Positions 33,167 through 41,549 of a stretch of 48,331 nt of DNA are shown one piece after another. Numbering within the stretch: position 1 is the stretch's first letter; each line of letters opens with the position of its first letter. A program made the position numbers and the translations under genes. The notes beneath the pieces were generated by a model, which was given only the letters and a program-made list of their open reading frames with translations, made no database searches and was not told the DNA's origin. Source of the stretch: Candidatus Thalassarchaeum betae (GTDB lineage: Archaea > Thermoplasmatota > Poseidoniia > Poseidoniales > Thalassarchaeaceae); NCBI GenBank assembly GCA_022448665.1, contig JAKUUO010000007.1:12810-61140 (forward strand). Direction: 5' to 3'.

Positions 33167-35806
33167 ATGGCCCCACGCCGGCGTGTAGCAGTGGTGCTGG
33201 TTCTGTTGTTCCTAGTCTCGCTCTCGCATTCGGCCTACTCCCAGTCCACGGGCATGACCGGCAGGTCGGTCAGCGGCTGCACCTGCCATTCGAATTCGGG
33301 GGGTCTTTCTGCGTCCATAAACGGACTCCCCTTCGGCGCGGGTGGCTACACCCCAGGTGCGTCCTACTCCCTGCAATGGGACGGCGGCCCCCATGTCTCC
33401 GGCGACGGAGGATTCAACTTCGACGTGAGCGCGGGGAGTTGGACGAACCTGGGTGCCTACGTGCAACTCTCGAACGGCGAGCTGACCCACAGCAGCGATG
33501 CCGCCCGCTCGTGGACCGCAGACTGGGTCGCCCCAGCTGCAGGCACCGGCGACGTTGATTTCACCGTCGCCGTGCTTTACGCCAACGGCAACGGCCAGAA
33601 CACGGGTGACACATGGGGCCATGGGGCGTGGACTCTGCCCGAGGCCGACTCTGCGGTGAATACCGCGCCTGTCATCGACAACGTCACCTACGTCCCTACG
33701 AGCCCGACCAAGGCGACCGGCCTGGCCGTTGCCTACGACTTCCACGACGCCGACGGCGACTCGGAGCAGGGCACTCAGATCAAGTGGTGGCGTGACGGTC
33801 TGCAGGTGGCCACGATTAACGACATGCACGATGTCCCGAACAGCTGGCTGGGAAGGGGGCAGCAGTGGCAGGTCGAGGTCACCCCTTCCGACGGCACTGA
33901 AGACGGCGACGCCGTGATGCTCAACCCGGTGACAATCGGCAACACCCCGCCGATAGCGAGAGAGCTGGAGGTTTCCCCCTCCGATCCAATCGATACGGAC
34001 GACCTCGTACTGGACTACGATTATTTCGACCTCGATGGCAACACTCAGCAGGACACGGTCACCCAATGGTATCTGGACGGGGCTAGGATTCCCGAGTTGG
34101 ACGACTCGAGCACGGTATCCAGCCTGTGGATACGCGCCGGAGACGAGTGGCAGGCCTCGGTCAGGCCACACGACGGCACCGACTACGGCGATACGGCCTG
34201 GACCGGAATCATCGTCATCGGCTCATCCAATCTACAGCCGTCCGCCACTGCCTACATCACGCCCTCGAGCAATGTGATGACCACTGACGCCATGCAGGTG
34301 ATGGTCGGCTACAGCGACCCGGATGGCGACGCGAAGGACGCCACCGAGATCAGATGGCTCAAGGACGGGACTCAGATATCGGCCTACAACGACATGAACT
34401 GGGTACCTCCCGAAGCCACCTCGAAGGGAGAAGTCTGGGAGGCGCAGGCTAGGGTCTCAGACGGGCTGATCTGGTCTGAATGGGTAATGACCAACCCGGT
34501 CACCATCCTCAACACTCCACCCGTCGTCACATCAATCTCCATGCTTCCCGAAGGCGATCTGATCACCTCGACGAACCTCTCAGTTGTGTGGGAGCAGACT
34601 GACATTGACGGCGATGCCGAGTCCAACAGTGAGATCCGCTGGTGGGTCAACGGAGAATGGGATCGGGACTACGACGGACTGACCACTATTCCTGCTTCCG
34701 AGACGACCAGGGACCAGCACTGGTCCGTGCAGGTGGTCCCCGGTGACGGCGAGGACCTGGGCTCTTCGATGAAGACCAACGCGCGCGCGATACAGAACGC
34801 CGCTCCGGACACGCCCGAGATAACTCTCGGTGGCGATTTCTCCGGAAGCATCGGTGTGCCCGACTCACTGCACGACCTCATCGTCGAGGCATCGTCCGAG
34901 GACCCAGACGAGGAGATAGTGCTGTTCGACTACCGGTGGTCGAGGAACGGGTTCCACGTGCCAGACCTTGATGGCTTACAACTGGTACCAGCCTCTAGGC
35001 TCGAGCCCGGCCAACTGTGGAGCGTGACGGTGTCCGCCAACGACCCTTGGGGGCTTTCCAGCTCCGCTTCGCAGAACGTCACTATCCCCAACCTGCCTCC
35101 TGTAGCATTCTGGTCGGCATCACCACAGCCTCCGATACCGGGTGCGATGGCGAGCTTCGACGCTTCGGGCTCATCCGATCCCGACGGTGAGATCGTCACT
35201 TGGTTCTGGACCATTGACGGGGTCGGACTCGCCGGGCAGTCGGTGGATGTCCTGCTAGCGGGAGGCGTGCACACTGTCTCGCTCACCGTTATCGATGACA
35301 TGGGTGGTTCGGACACCATAGAGAACGATGTCATATTCGGGTCTGTCATCACCGTCTCCTCGCTGTCCGCCAGCCTCGACGGCTCCACGGTCCGCCTCTC
35401 TTGGACCGGTTCCTCCTCCGAGTACAACGTCTACCGATCGACCAGCCCTATCACCACCGTGGTCGGGTTGACCTCGATGGACGCAACCCCTGCGTGGGGC
35501 GAGCCGGTCCCGCTCGATATGGAGCCGGTAGGAGTGACCAGCGACACAACTTGGAGCGAGACGGCCCCGGTCGCTTCGATGCTGTACTATGCCGTGACCA
35601 CCGTGATTGACGGGCACGAAGTGGTGTGGATAGTCGAGGGGGAGAACATGGTCAGCGTCAATGCCACCGCCGCGGCGGAATCGATCGATACCGACCCGAC
35701 CGGATCGCCCAAACTACTTGTCATCCCGGTAGCCGCGCTGCTCCTGCTGCTAGGCGCAGCGGCCATAGGAATCACTCTGTCCGAGAGTCGCAGGAGGGGT
35801 GCATGA
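33167..35806 (+). CDS. Exported multi-domain Ig/PKD protein with an N-terminal CTCH motif and C-terminal anchor
   Basis: A cell-surface protein of 879 residues from the ATG at 33167. The signal peptide is about 1-25. Next comes a CTCH motif (Cys38, Cys40, His41), then a Reeler/choice-of-anchor-V-like beta domain (about 45-160). Four or five Ig-like repeats follow, each with NTPPV-, DPDGD-, W-DG and GDxW-type motifs, then a PKD domain (PPVAFWSASP...DASGSSDPDGEIVTWFW, about 640-720) and an FN3-like part with YNVYRS. A C-terminal helix (LLVIPVAALLLLLGAAAIGI) with a basic end anchors it. The ATG was chosen over a GTG at 33158 by TATA spacing. It overlaps the next gene by ATGA. Function is unknown; adhesion or electron transfer at the surface is possible. 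Confidence 0.85.
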   Translation: MAPRRRVAVVLVLLFLVSLSHSAYSQSTGMTGRSVSGCTCHSNSGGLSASINGLPFGAGGYTPGASYSLQWDGGPHVSGDGGFNFDVSAGSWTNLGAYVQLSNGELTHSSDAARSWTADWVAPAAGTGDVDFTVAVLYANGNGQNTGDTWGHGAWTLPEADSAVNTAPVIDNVTYVPTSPTKATGLAVAYDFHDADGDSEQGTQIKWWRDGLQVATINDMHDVPNSWLGRGQQWQVEVTPSDGTEDGDAVMLNPVTIGNTPPIARELEVSPSDPIDTDDLVLDYDYFDLDGNTQQDTVTQWYLDGARIPELDDSSTVSSLWIRAGDEWQASVRPHDGTDYGDTAWTGIIVIGSSNLQPSATAYITPSSNVMTTDAMQVMVGYSDPDGDAKDATEIRWLKDGTQISAYNDMNWVPPEATSKGEVWEAQARVSDGLIWSEWVMTNPVTILNTPPVVTSISMLPEGDLITSTNLSVVWEQTDIDGDAESNSEIRWWVNGEWDRDYDGLTTIPASETTRDQHWSVQVVPGDGEDLGSSMKTNARAIQNAAPDTPEITLGGDFSGSIGVPDSLHDLIVEASSEDPDEEIVLFDYRWSRNGFHVPDLDGLQLVPASRLEPGQLWSVTVSANDPWGLSSSASQNVTIPNLPPVAFWSASPQPPIPGAMASFDASGSSDPDGEIVTWFWTIDGVGLAGQSVDVLLAGGVHTVSLTVIDDMGGSDTIENDVIFGSVITVSSLSASLDGSTVRLSWTGSSSEYNVYRSTSPITTVVGLTSMDATPAWGEPVPLDMEPVGVTSDTTWSETAPVASMLYYAVTTVIDGHEVVWIVEGENMVSVNATAAAESIDTDPTGSPKLLVIPVAALLLLLGAAAIGITLSESRRRGA

Positions 35807-36927
35807 TGCGCTCGCGCGCGGCGGTCCTCGCAATCATCGCGCTACTGCTAGCAACCAGCGCCAGCGTGGCCAACCCCGGCGGCGAGGGCGATGCGGACCG
35901 GGACTTCACCTGCGGCGGCTCGTGCCACGGCGATCCGGCTCTGAGCGCTCCCTCCGACGGAACTGTGTCGGTCTCTGTGGATTCATTGGTGTTCTCGGGC
36001 ACCGCGACCGCCGTGCACGTCACTGCGAGCGGGATGAGCCTGTCTGGAAACAGGCTGCTGGGCGTCTTCCTGCTCGGCTCTTCTAACGGCAATGGCGACC
36101 ACCCCGAGGACTACGGGTGGGCCATACTGCAGGACCCCAACGGCGGCTCTCACAACTACGTCGAGGTCATCGTGCCGCCGAGCGGCTCCGTCACCCTGAC
36201 CTGGGTGATGCTGGCACCCGAGCAGACCGGACTGCAGAACCTGTTCGTCGAGATTCACCACGGGGTCAACCCGAACAGCAACAAATGGGCCTATTCCGCG
36301 CTCACCAGGGGTTACACGGTGGATGTCCAGCCGGTACCTGATAATCTGCCCGGATTCGCCTTTGACTGGACCCCTGAGATGAGAGTGACAGGCGTCGACT
36401 CGCCCACTGAGATCCGAACCAGGAACGCGACCTCGGTCACGGTGCAGTGGATGCTCGAGGGGGAGTGGTTGCCACATGACGCCGAGGTCAGCGGAGCAGG
36501 TGATGTCTGGGAGGCCATGCTGCCTGCGACCATCGGCGACACAAGGATGCAGTACCAGGTGACGACCTCGAACGGCGAGTTCTCGATAGTGCAGCCGTGG
36601 CTGACCGTCGGGACCGAGCCACCGCCCTTCGACGGGGGGATATGGGACGCCCGCCTGCAGTCCTTCGCCTTCGCCTTCCTAGTACTCTCCTTCCTAGTCT
36701 CACTGCAGACCCGGTTCTCGCCATGGGAGGGAAGGCCAGAGATAGACCACACAGAGGAGGTCGAGGCGGCTGATGCTCCGCCGCCGCCGCCCGGCCTCGA
36801 GCCGCAGCCAGCAGACGACTACTGGGCAAGGCTCGTGCCGTCAGAGGAGAACCCCGGGTGGCTCTGGGACCCTGTTGAGGAGGAGTGGATTGCGGACCCA
36901 AACAATCCACCTGGGGGCGATGAGTGA
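35803..36927 (+). CDS. Exported protein with CxxxCH motif and C-terminal membrane anchor
   Basis: A 374-residue protein. Its ATG (35803) overlaps the previous stop as ATGATG. Signal peptide about 1-24, then C37-GGS-C41-H42, then a Reeler-like beta domain with GNRLLGVFLLGSSNGNGD, and strand pairs such as YVEVIVPPSGSVTLTW. A second beta domain contains TSVTVQWMLEGEW. A hydrophobic helix (LQSFAFAFLVLSFLVSL, about 290) leads to a cytoplasmic tail, rich in Pro and ending in ENPGWLWDPVEEEWIADP. The region is similar in design to the N-terminus of the preceding protein, so the two probably work together. No family name is secure. Confidence 0.83.
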   Translation: MMRSRAAVLAIIALLLATSASVANPGGEGDADRDFTCGGSCHGDPALSAPSDGTVSVSVDSLVFSGTATAVHVTASGMSLSGNRLLGVFLLGSSNGNGDHPEDYGWAILQDPNGGSHNYVEVIVPPSGSVTLTWVMLAPEQTGLQNLFVEIHHGVNPNSNKWAYSALTRGYTVDVQPVPDNLPGFAFDWTPEMRVTGVDSPTEIRTRNATSVTVQWMLEGEWLPHDAEVSGAGDVWEAMLPATIGDTRMQYQVTTSNGEFSIVQPWLTVGTEPPPFDGGIWDARLQSFAFAFLVLSFLVSLQTRFSPWEGRPEIDHTEEVEAADAPPPPPGLEPQPADDYWARLVPSEENPGWLWDPVEEEWIADPNNPPGGDE

Positions 36928-37526
36928 TGATTGGCGCAGCGACCTTCCATGCGGCTATGGCCGGGATAGTCGTGGGCACCCTGGTGCTGGCCACTCTGTG
37001 CGCCATAGGCTGCACCGTGGCCAGCCTGTTCCCGGGGATGGCTGGCAGGCTCGCTACCAAGCACATGATGGAGACGATGGACAAGGCAGCCTTGGTCGGG
37101 GCCTCGCTCGGCCTGGCTTTCCTGCCGATCGCGATCCTCAGCGGCTCTTTCGCCGCAGACAACGTGGTGACTAACGCCCTGCTGTACAACAAGTTCGTCT
37201 ACAGCGGCCTAGCACTGGGGTTCTGGGCCGCTTACGTCATCGGCAGGGTGCGATTCGGTCCGGATGTCTGGCAGGTCCGCCCGCTCAGCGCGCTCCAAGG
37301 GGTAACGGCAGTTATGGCCTTCCTGATGACCACGATGGCCTCATCGATAGGTGGCAAGCTGGTCCGTGACGAGTCGCTGTTCGACCTCCTGCCGATATGG
37401 CTGCCTTCAGACTCTGCGACAGTGCTGAACCCGATGATCTCAGCCGTGCTTATGCTCATCGGCATAGCCGCTCTGGTCGTCGTGTTCCGGCTCGGCCCCA
37501 AGGCCGAGCGCATCTCGCTCGACTAG
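36927..37526 (+). CDS. Five-helix integral membrane protein, function unknown
   Basis: A 199-residue protein whose ATG (36927) overlaps the previous stop as TGATG; a GTG at 36924 is also possible. Five transmembrane helices are visible: about 4-34 (with His8 inside), 53-75, 90-113, 120-142 and 168-190. A histidine in helix 1 and another after it (KHMMETMD) are compatible with a b-type heme, but the bis-His pattern is not clear, so this is only a possibility. It shows loose similarity in layout to small DUF2231-like membrane proteins. Being coupled to two exported proteins with Cys/His motifs, it is a candidate membrane partner of that complex. Confidence 0.78.
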   Translation: MIGAATFHAAMAGIVVGTLVLATLCAIGCTVASLFPGMAGRLATKHMMETMDKAALVGASLGLAFLPIAILSGSFAADNVVTNALLYNKFVYSGLALGFWAAYVIGRVRFGPDVWQVRPLSALQGVTAVMAFLMTTMASSIGGKLVRDESLFDLLPIWLPSDSATVLNPMISAVLMLIGIAALVVVFRLGPKAERISLD

Positions 37527-38383
37527 TCCCGGGGCTCGTTCTCTTCGTCGTCGTCCCAGTCCTCATCGTCAGAGTCCACCTCATCGGTTTCCTCGTCTTC
37601 GTCGTCCCAGTCTCCGCGGTCCCAGTCCTCGTCCCAGTCTCCACGGTCAGCGCACCGCTCTCGGATCATCTGGCGGATGCGGTTTCGCCTGTCATCCTCG
37701 TCCTCATCCTCGCGGTCGACTTCGTCGCTCTCCCTCTCATCATCCTCGTCTGTGTCGGGGGAGTCCCTGGGCTCATCCTCGTCCCAGTTGATTCGATCGC
37801 AGTCGATCCTGTGGCGGTCGTGGCCTCGGCGGTCATCCCTGTCCATTCCGTGATCCATCTTCTCCATCTTCATCTCGGCACAGGAGTGGACGAGAGTGTC
37901 CAGTCCGGAAGTTATCTGCCACATCGCATCGAGGGGGAGGAACCAACCCTCCTCGTTGCCCTCATCGTCGTATATGGTAATCTCGAAGCCGGAACCGTCC
38001 TCCAATTCGAGGACGTCTCCAGTGTTCTCCCAGAAAGTCCCGAAGACGTGGTCATGGCACCACGTGTATGCCATTTCCCGCTGGACCTCGGGGTCAATCC
38101 GATTTTCCTCCCAGTCGCGGTCGTCCCTGACCATCTCCCAGTCGTCCCTATTCCGGTCGAGTTCCGTGTTCATCTCCAAGTCTACGCGGTCATTCGCGTC
38201 ATCGCGGTCCTCGTCCGTATCGCCGCCCGAGGCGTTCAGTTGACGGTCGTCTCCGAGGGCTCCCGAGCCGAGTATGACTGATGCGAAAAGCAGCAGCCCC
38301 ATGGTCATGGCGATCTGGGTTGAGCGGTCTCCGGTCGTTTCTCTGCGACTGTCGTCCATGAAATACCGTCTTATGTGCCTCAT
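37523..38383 (-). CDS. Highly acidic exported protein, Asp/Glu/Arg-rich
   Basis: A 286-residue protein with a basic N-terminus, a hydrophobic stretch (IAMTMGLLLFASVILGSGAL, about 26-45) acting as signal peptide or anchor, then a folded-looking centre (VQREMAYTWCHDHVFGTFW...GWFLPLDAMW, about 100-160) with Cys and His residues. The last about 110 residues are almost all Asp, Glu and Arg with Trp repeats (WDEDWD, DWDDDEE). This is low-complexity; in seawater or salt it would bind cations. The ATG at 38383 is preceded by a palindrome centred 26 bases upstream. It overlaps the five-helix gene tail to tail by four bases. No family is recognised. Confidence 0.72.
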   Translation of the reverse strand: MRHIRRYFMDDSRRETTGDRSTQIAMTMGLLLFASVILGSGALGDDRQLNASGGDTDEDRDDANDRVDLEMNTELDRNRDDWEMVRDDRDWEENRIDPEVQREMAYTWCHDHVFGTFWENTGDVLELEDGSGFEITIYDDEGNEEGWFLPLDAMWQITSGLDTLVHSCAEMKMEKMDHGMDRDDRRGHDRHRIDCDRINWDEDEPRDSPDTDEDDERESDEVDREDEDEDDRRNRIRQMIRERCADRGDWDEDWDRGDWDDEDEETDEVDSDDEDWDDDEENEPRD

Positions 38384-38399
38384 TTCAAGGATTCCACAA

Positions 38400-38418
38400 C
38401 ATGATTCATAGAATCATG
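38400..38418 (-). promoter_or_regulatory. Palindromic promoter of the acidic exported protein
   Basis: CATGATTC-ATA-GAATCATG is a perfect 8-3-8 inverted repeat. Its centre (TCTATGAA on the minus strand) is 26 bases before the ATG at 38383, exactly where TATA boxes sit in this window, so a bound regulator would block TBP. Confidence 0.5.
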
Positions 38419-38421
38419 CAC

Positions 38422-39651
38422 TCAAAGGGAGTCCAGAATCGCGGCTAGGCGGCTGCAGTGGGCTTCTGGGCTGAGATCAAGTTCCGCTATCCTGGAGCGG
38501 CCCGCCTCGGCCCAGCGGGCACGGGTCTGTGCATCCGCGGCCTGTTCGAGAGCGGAGTGCCAGGCCGCTTGGTCGCCTCGCTCCAGGAGGCGGCCGTTCG
38601 CGCCGTCGATCACGGTGTCGCGGAAGCCGCCCTCGTCGACGAAGAGGGCTGGCGTACCGACGGAGAAAGCTTCGACCGGCGTGAGTCCGAAAGGCTCACC
38701 GTGAGCCATGCTCACAACAGCTCTGGCGCCGCGCATCAGCGATGCCAACTCAGGAGAGCTGAGGCGTGGGGCGACCCACAGCCCAACCCCGCAAGAACTG
38801 GCGTGATCCGCAAGGCGGGCTAGGTCGTCAGCCTCCCCGCCTCCGATGTGAGCCAGAGAAACTCCGCTGCCGGCCAACATCGAGACTGCCCCCCAGGTTC
38901 CCTTGACCCAACTGGCCCGGCCCACGCTGACGGCGTACGGCCTTGGCATATCGCCCACTGCAACTGGCTCGTCCGAGCCAGCCTCGGAGGGGAACTCGTC
39001 AGCGACTACACTGGGGAGAAGGACGCCGGCCTCGACGCCGTAGACCTCGCCGATGCGTCCTGCAGTGTAACTCGAGTTTCCGCTGATTGCAGAGCGCGGC
39101 CTGTCGGTGAGTCCACGAATGAACTCGATGTCACGGCGCCTCGCCCTCGACAGTAGCGCGCTGGTCAGACCGAGGTTCCGCTTCGGCGAGCCGTCGACCT
39201 TGCGGTGCAGCACGTCCTCGTGCAGCCCCCGATGCGGTTCGAGCAGGTGGAGGTGTACAGCCATCGACTCGGGCACGTGCTCCAGCAGAGCTAGGCTGCC
39301 GTCGCCGCTGACGAGGTGGACGACGTCAGAGTCAGAGATCGCATCGTGCAAACCAGAGCATCCCGCCCAGGCTCGCGAGGCGCTGTCCATCCCCGCGTCG
39401 AGAACGGTGGAGAGTGCACCGGTGGGTGGTTCCCACGGTTTCTCGGGGCTGATGAGACTAATTCCGAGCTCCGAGCAAAGAGCCTCCAGTTCGGGTACCG
39501 GATGGAGCGTGGCGACGCTCACTGCGAATCTCCGAGCGAGCGCGGGCAGGTTGCGCATCAAGTCGCGCTCAGCACCTCCCATCGCCGCGAAACTACCCTT
39601 CGCCACGACGAGTCCGGTCGCCGCACGACCCCGCTCGCCATTACTCGTCAT
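38422..39651 (-). CDS. GT4-family glycosyltransferase
   Basis: Predicted retaining glycosyltransferase using a nucleotide sugar, with a GT-B fold. The 409-residue product has an N-terminal Rossmann half with KGSFAAMGGAERDLMRNL, the donor-binding half opening with PYAVSVGRASWVKG, and the signature HGEPFGLTPVEAFSVGTPALF with the E-x7-E motif. There is no membrane helix. It stands head to head with another GT4 gene across a 51-base gap; the starts share a TATA-like element exactly at the centre. Substrate unknown; likely surface glycan or glycolipid synthesis. Confidence 0.9.
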   Translation of the reverse strand: MTSNGERGRAATGLVVAKGSFAAMGGAERDLMRNLPALARRFAVSVATLHPVPELEALCSELGISLISPEKPWEPPTGALSTVLDAGMDSASRAWAGCSGLHDAISDSDVVHLVSGDGSLALLEHVPESMAVHLHLLEPHRGLHEDVLHRKVDGSPKRNLGLTSALLSRARRRDIEFIRGLTDRPRSAISGNSSYTAGRIGEVYGVEAGVLLPSVVADEFPSEAGSDEPVAVGDMPRPYAVSVGRASWVKGTWGAVSMLAGSGVSLAHIGGGEADDLARLADHASSCGVGLWVAPRLSSPELASLMRGARAVVSMAHGEPFGLTPVEAFSVGTPALFVDEGGFRDTVIDGANGRLLERGDQAAWHSALEQAADAQTRARWAEAGRSRIAELDLSPEAHCSRLAAILDSL

Positions 39652-39673
39652 ATCTGACCCATCACCCGCCCTC

Positions 39674-39680
39674 GTTTAAG
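39674..39680. promoter_or_regulatory. Single TATA-like element shared by two divergent GT4 genes
   Basis: GTTTAAG is centred at 39677. That is 26 bases from the minus-strand ATG (39651) and 26 from the plus-strand ATG (39703). It reads as TTTAAG one way and CTTAAA the other, so one element can start two leaderless mRNAs. Confidence 0.5.
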
Positions 39681-39702
39681 TCCGATACGCCTTGGTGGCC
39701 AC

Positions 39703-40782
39703 ATGGTCAAGCGGGTTGTGCTGGCTCGTGGAGCCGCCCTTCCATCGAGCACGGGCTTGGGGCGCGCACACCACGCAATCGAGTCACTGCTCCAGAGTGC
39801 ACTTGTGCCCGGCTGGTCGAAGGTCACTACTCTTGAGCACAGCATCTTGCATTTCGCACCCAGCAGGCTGCTGACCAGATGGCGCAAGCACCCAGATTTC
39901 GTCTCCGCCGCTATGGAAGGCTCTGAAGCCGACCTCCTGCACATCACCGACCAGGAGCAGGCCCACCTAGTTCCCGAGGATTGCGAGGTGCCCGTGGTGG
40001 TCACCGTCCACGATCTCTTCCACCTCAGGCCTCGCGAGATCAAGGCCGGCGACATCAGGGTCCCGGTGGGCAATCAGAGGCCAGGCCTGTTCCGCCGTCG
40101 CGACCTCAAGCGCCTCAAGGCCGGACTAGAGCGGGCGGACCTCCTGATATGCATCTCGGAGATGACGAAGAGGGACGTCGAGCGCATGTTCCCTGGAAAG
40201 CCCACTGCGCTCGTTCGCCACCAGATCGACCTCGACTACTGGGACCCGGAGGGGAACCCGCGCTCACGCGACCTGCTAGCCGAACACGACGACGACTCGA
40301 AGTGCCTACTGGTTACCGTCGGGAGCGACGAGCCGCGCAAACGCCTCGACTTCGTGCGCGACGTCATCGCCAGCCTGCCCGAGGAGATGGCGCAGGACAT
40401 TCACATGCTGCACATCGGCAGCGAGGTGGAGTTGTCTGACGAACAACTCGTAACTGCCTTGCAACATGCAGAGGCCCTGCTGTTCCCGAGCATCTCCGAG
40501 GGATTCGGCTACCCTCCGGCAGAGGCTATGGCCGCCGGATGCCCTGTCATCGCAGCCAATCTTCCCGCGCACAACGAGGTAATACCGGAGCGGTGCCTTC
40601 TGCCAGCGACCGATGTCATGGCATGGGTGGACGAGGTTGTGAAGGTGCACGCGGCTTGGAAGCGAGCAGGCGGAGTCCCCCGAAACCCAGATGACTCTCT
40701 TATCGATTACGTGAGAGATTCATTGAGCCCAGAAGCGCAGGGCGAGGCTCTGTCGAGAGCATATGAAACAGCGTGCCGTTGA
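39703..40782 (+). CDS. GT4-family glycosyltransferase
   Basis: A 359-residue GT-B enzyme. It has RGAALPSSTGLGRAHHAIESLL at the acceptor loop (split here), the strand VVVTVHDLFHL, ERADLLICISEMTKRDVERMFPG typical of group 1 transferases, the donor-domain start CLLVTVGSDEPRKRLDFV and the signature SEGFGYPPAEAMAAGCPVIA with E-x7-E. Followed after 56 bases by the ABC cassette on the same strand. The paired divergent GT4 gene suggests a shared glycan pathway, but no sugar-nucleotide genes lie nearby to name it. Confidence 0.92.
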   Translation: MVKRVVLARGAALPSSTGLGRAHHAIESLLQSALVPGWSKVTTLEHSILHFAPSRLLTRWRKHPDFVSAAMEGSEADLLHITDQEQAHLVPEDCEVPVVVTVHDLFHLRPREIKAGDIRVPVGNQRPGLFRRRDLKRLKAGLERADLLICISEMTKRDVERMFPGKPTALVRHQIDLDYWDPEGNPRSRDLLAEHDDDSKCLLVTVGSDEPRKRLDFVRDVIASLPEEMAQDIHMLHIGSEVELSDEQLVTALQHAEALLFPSISEGFGYPPAEAMAAGCPVIAANLPAHNEVIPERCLLPATDVMAWVDEVVKVHAAWKRAGGVPRNPDDSLIDYVRDSLSPEAQGEALSRAYETACR

Positions 40783-40808
40783 ACAGTTCCGCACCTCAAT
40801 ACAAAATC

Positions 40809-40817
40809 GCTTAAACG
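40809..40817 (+). promoter_or_regulatory. TATA-like promoter of the ABC cassette
   Basis: GCTTAAACG is centred 26 bases before the GTG at 40839. It repeats the TTTAAG/CTTAAA element of the glycosyltransferase pair. An inverted repeat AAACG-G-CGTTT overlaps it downstream (40813-40823). Confidence 0.45.
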
Positions 40818-40838
40818 GCGTTTGCAACTGGCAGATAT

Positions 40839-41549
40839 GTGCTTCAAGTCTCAGACTTGCGCAAGGGTTTCGATTCCGGCCGCCGAAGGCTAGAGGTCCT
40901 CAAGGGGATAGACCTCGAAATCCAGCCCGGAGAACTCGTGGCCATGATGGGCCCGTCGGGTTGTGGCAAGTCGACCCTGCTCAACATAATCGGCGGGTTG
41001 CTCGAGGCGGACTCGGGCTCGATTTCTCTCGGTGAGTTCAGTTACGGCACGAAGCCGCCGAGCCGCGTAGTCAATGTTCGCAGGCGAGGCGTCGGCTGGA
41101 TCTTCCAGGACTACCACCTTATCGACAGGCTTTCCGCGTTAGACAATGTTATCTTCGCGCTAGAGCTCTCAGGAGTCCCCACTCCTCAGGCTAAGGAGCA
41201 GGCTCGCGAGGCCCTGGAGAAAGTCGGTCTCGAAGACCGAATGGAATTCATCCCGGACCAGCTCTCCGGCGGACAGAGGCAGAGAGTCGCTATAGCCAGG
41301 GCAATTGCAGGTTCGCGTCCTCTACTTCTGGCCGACGAGCCTACAGGAAACCTCGACGTGAAGAGCGGCCAGGAAATCATCGACCTGTTCAAGCAACTAT
41401 GCAAAGAGGACGGAACGTCAGTCCTGATGGTCACCCATGATCCCACGCTAGCCTCGATGGCTGACCGGATGCTGCTGCTCAAGGACGGGATAACTGCTGC
41501 TTCGGACATTCGCTCGGCGTGGGGCGCAGACGCGGGGGTGGGCCAATGA
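40839..41549 (+). CDS. ABC transporter ATPase, MacB/LolD-like
   Basis: ATP-binding subunit of 236 residues. Walker A is GPSGCGKST, the signature is LSGGQRQRVAIARA, Walker B is LLLADEPTGNLD, and an H-loop MVTHDP follows. The sequence matches the LolD/MacB/FtsE branch, which powers mechanotransmission rather than classical import. The start is GTG with a TATA element 26 bases upstream. Its stop overlaps the permease ATG (41546) as ATGA. It probably forms a heterodimer, or alternates, with the second ATPase at 44676. Confidence 0.94.
   Translation: MLQVSDLRKGFDSGRRRLEVLKGIDLEIQPGELVAMMGPSGCGKSTLLNIIGGLLEADSGSISLGEFSYGTKPPSRVVNVRRRGVGWIFQDYHLIDRLSALDNVIFALELSGVPTPQAKEQAREALEKVGLEDRMEFIPDQLSGGQRQRVAIARAIAGSRPLLLADEPTGNLDVKSGQEIIDLFKQLCKEDGTSVLMVTHDPTLASMADRMLLLKDGITAASDIRSAWGADAGVGQ

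Noticed and set aside
33280..33300. CTCH read as a normal heme c site
   Set aside because: Only one residue separates the cysteines, so it does not fit CxxCH; it is reported as an odd motif rather than as a cytochrome.
37397..38281. Long Val/Leu-rich open frame opposite the acidic protein
   Set aside because: It is the complement of Asp/Glu codons (GAC/GAG give GTC/CTC); the minus-strand frame has a leader, a promoter and a natural end next to the neighbouring gene.
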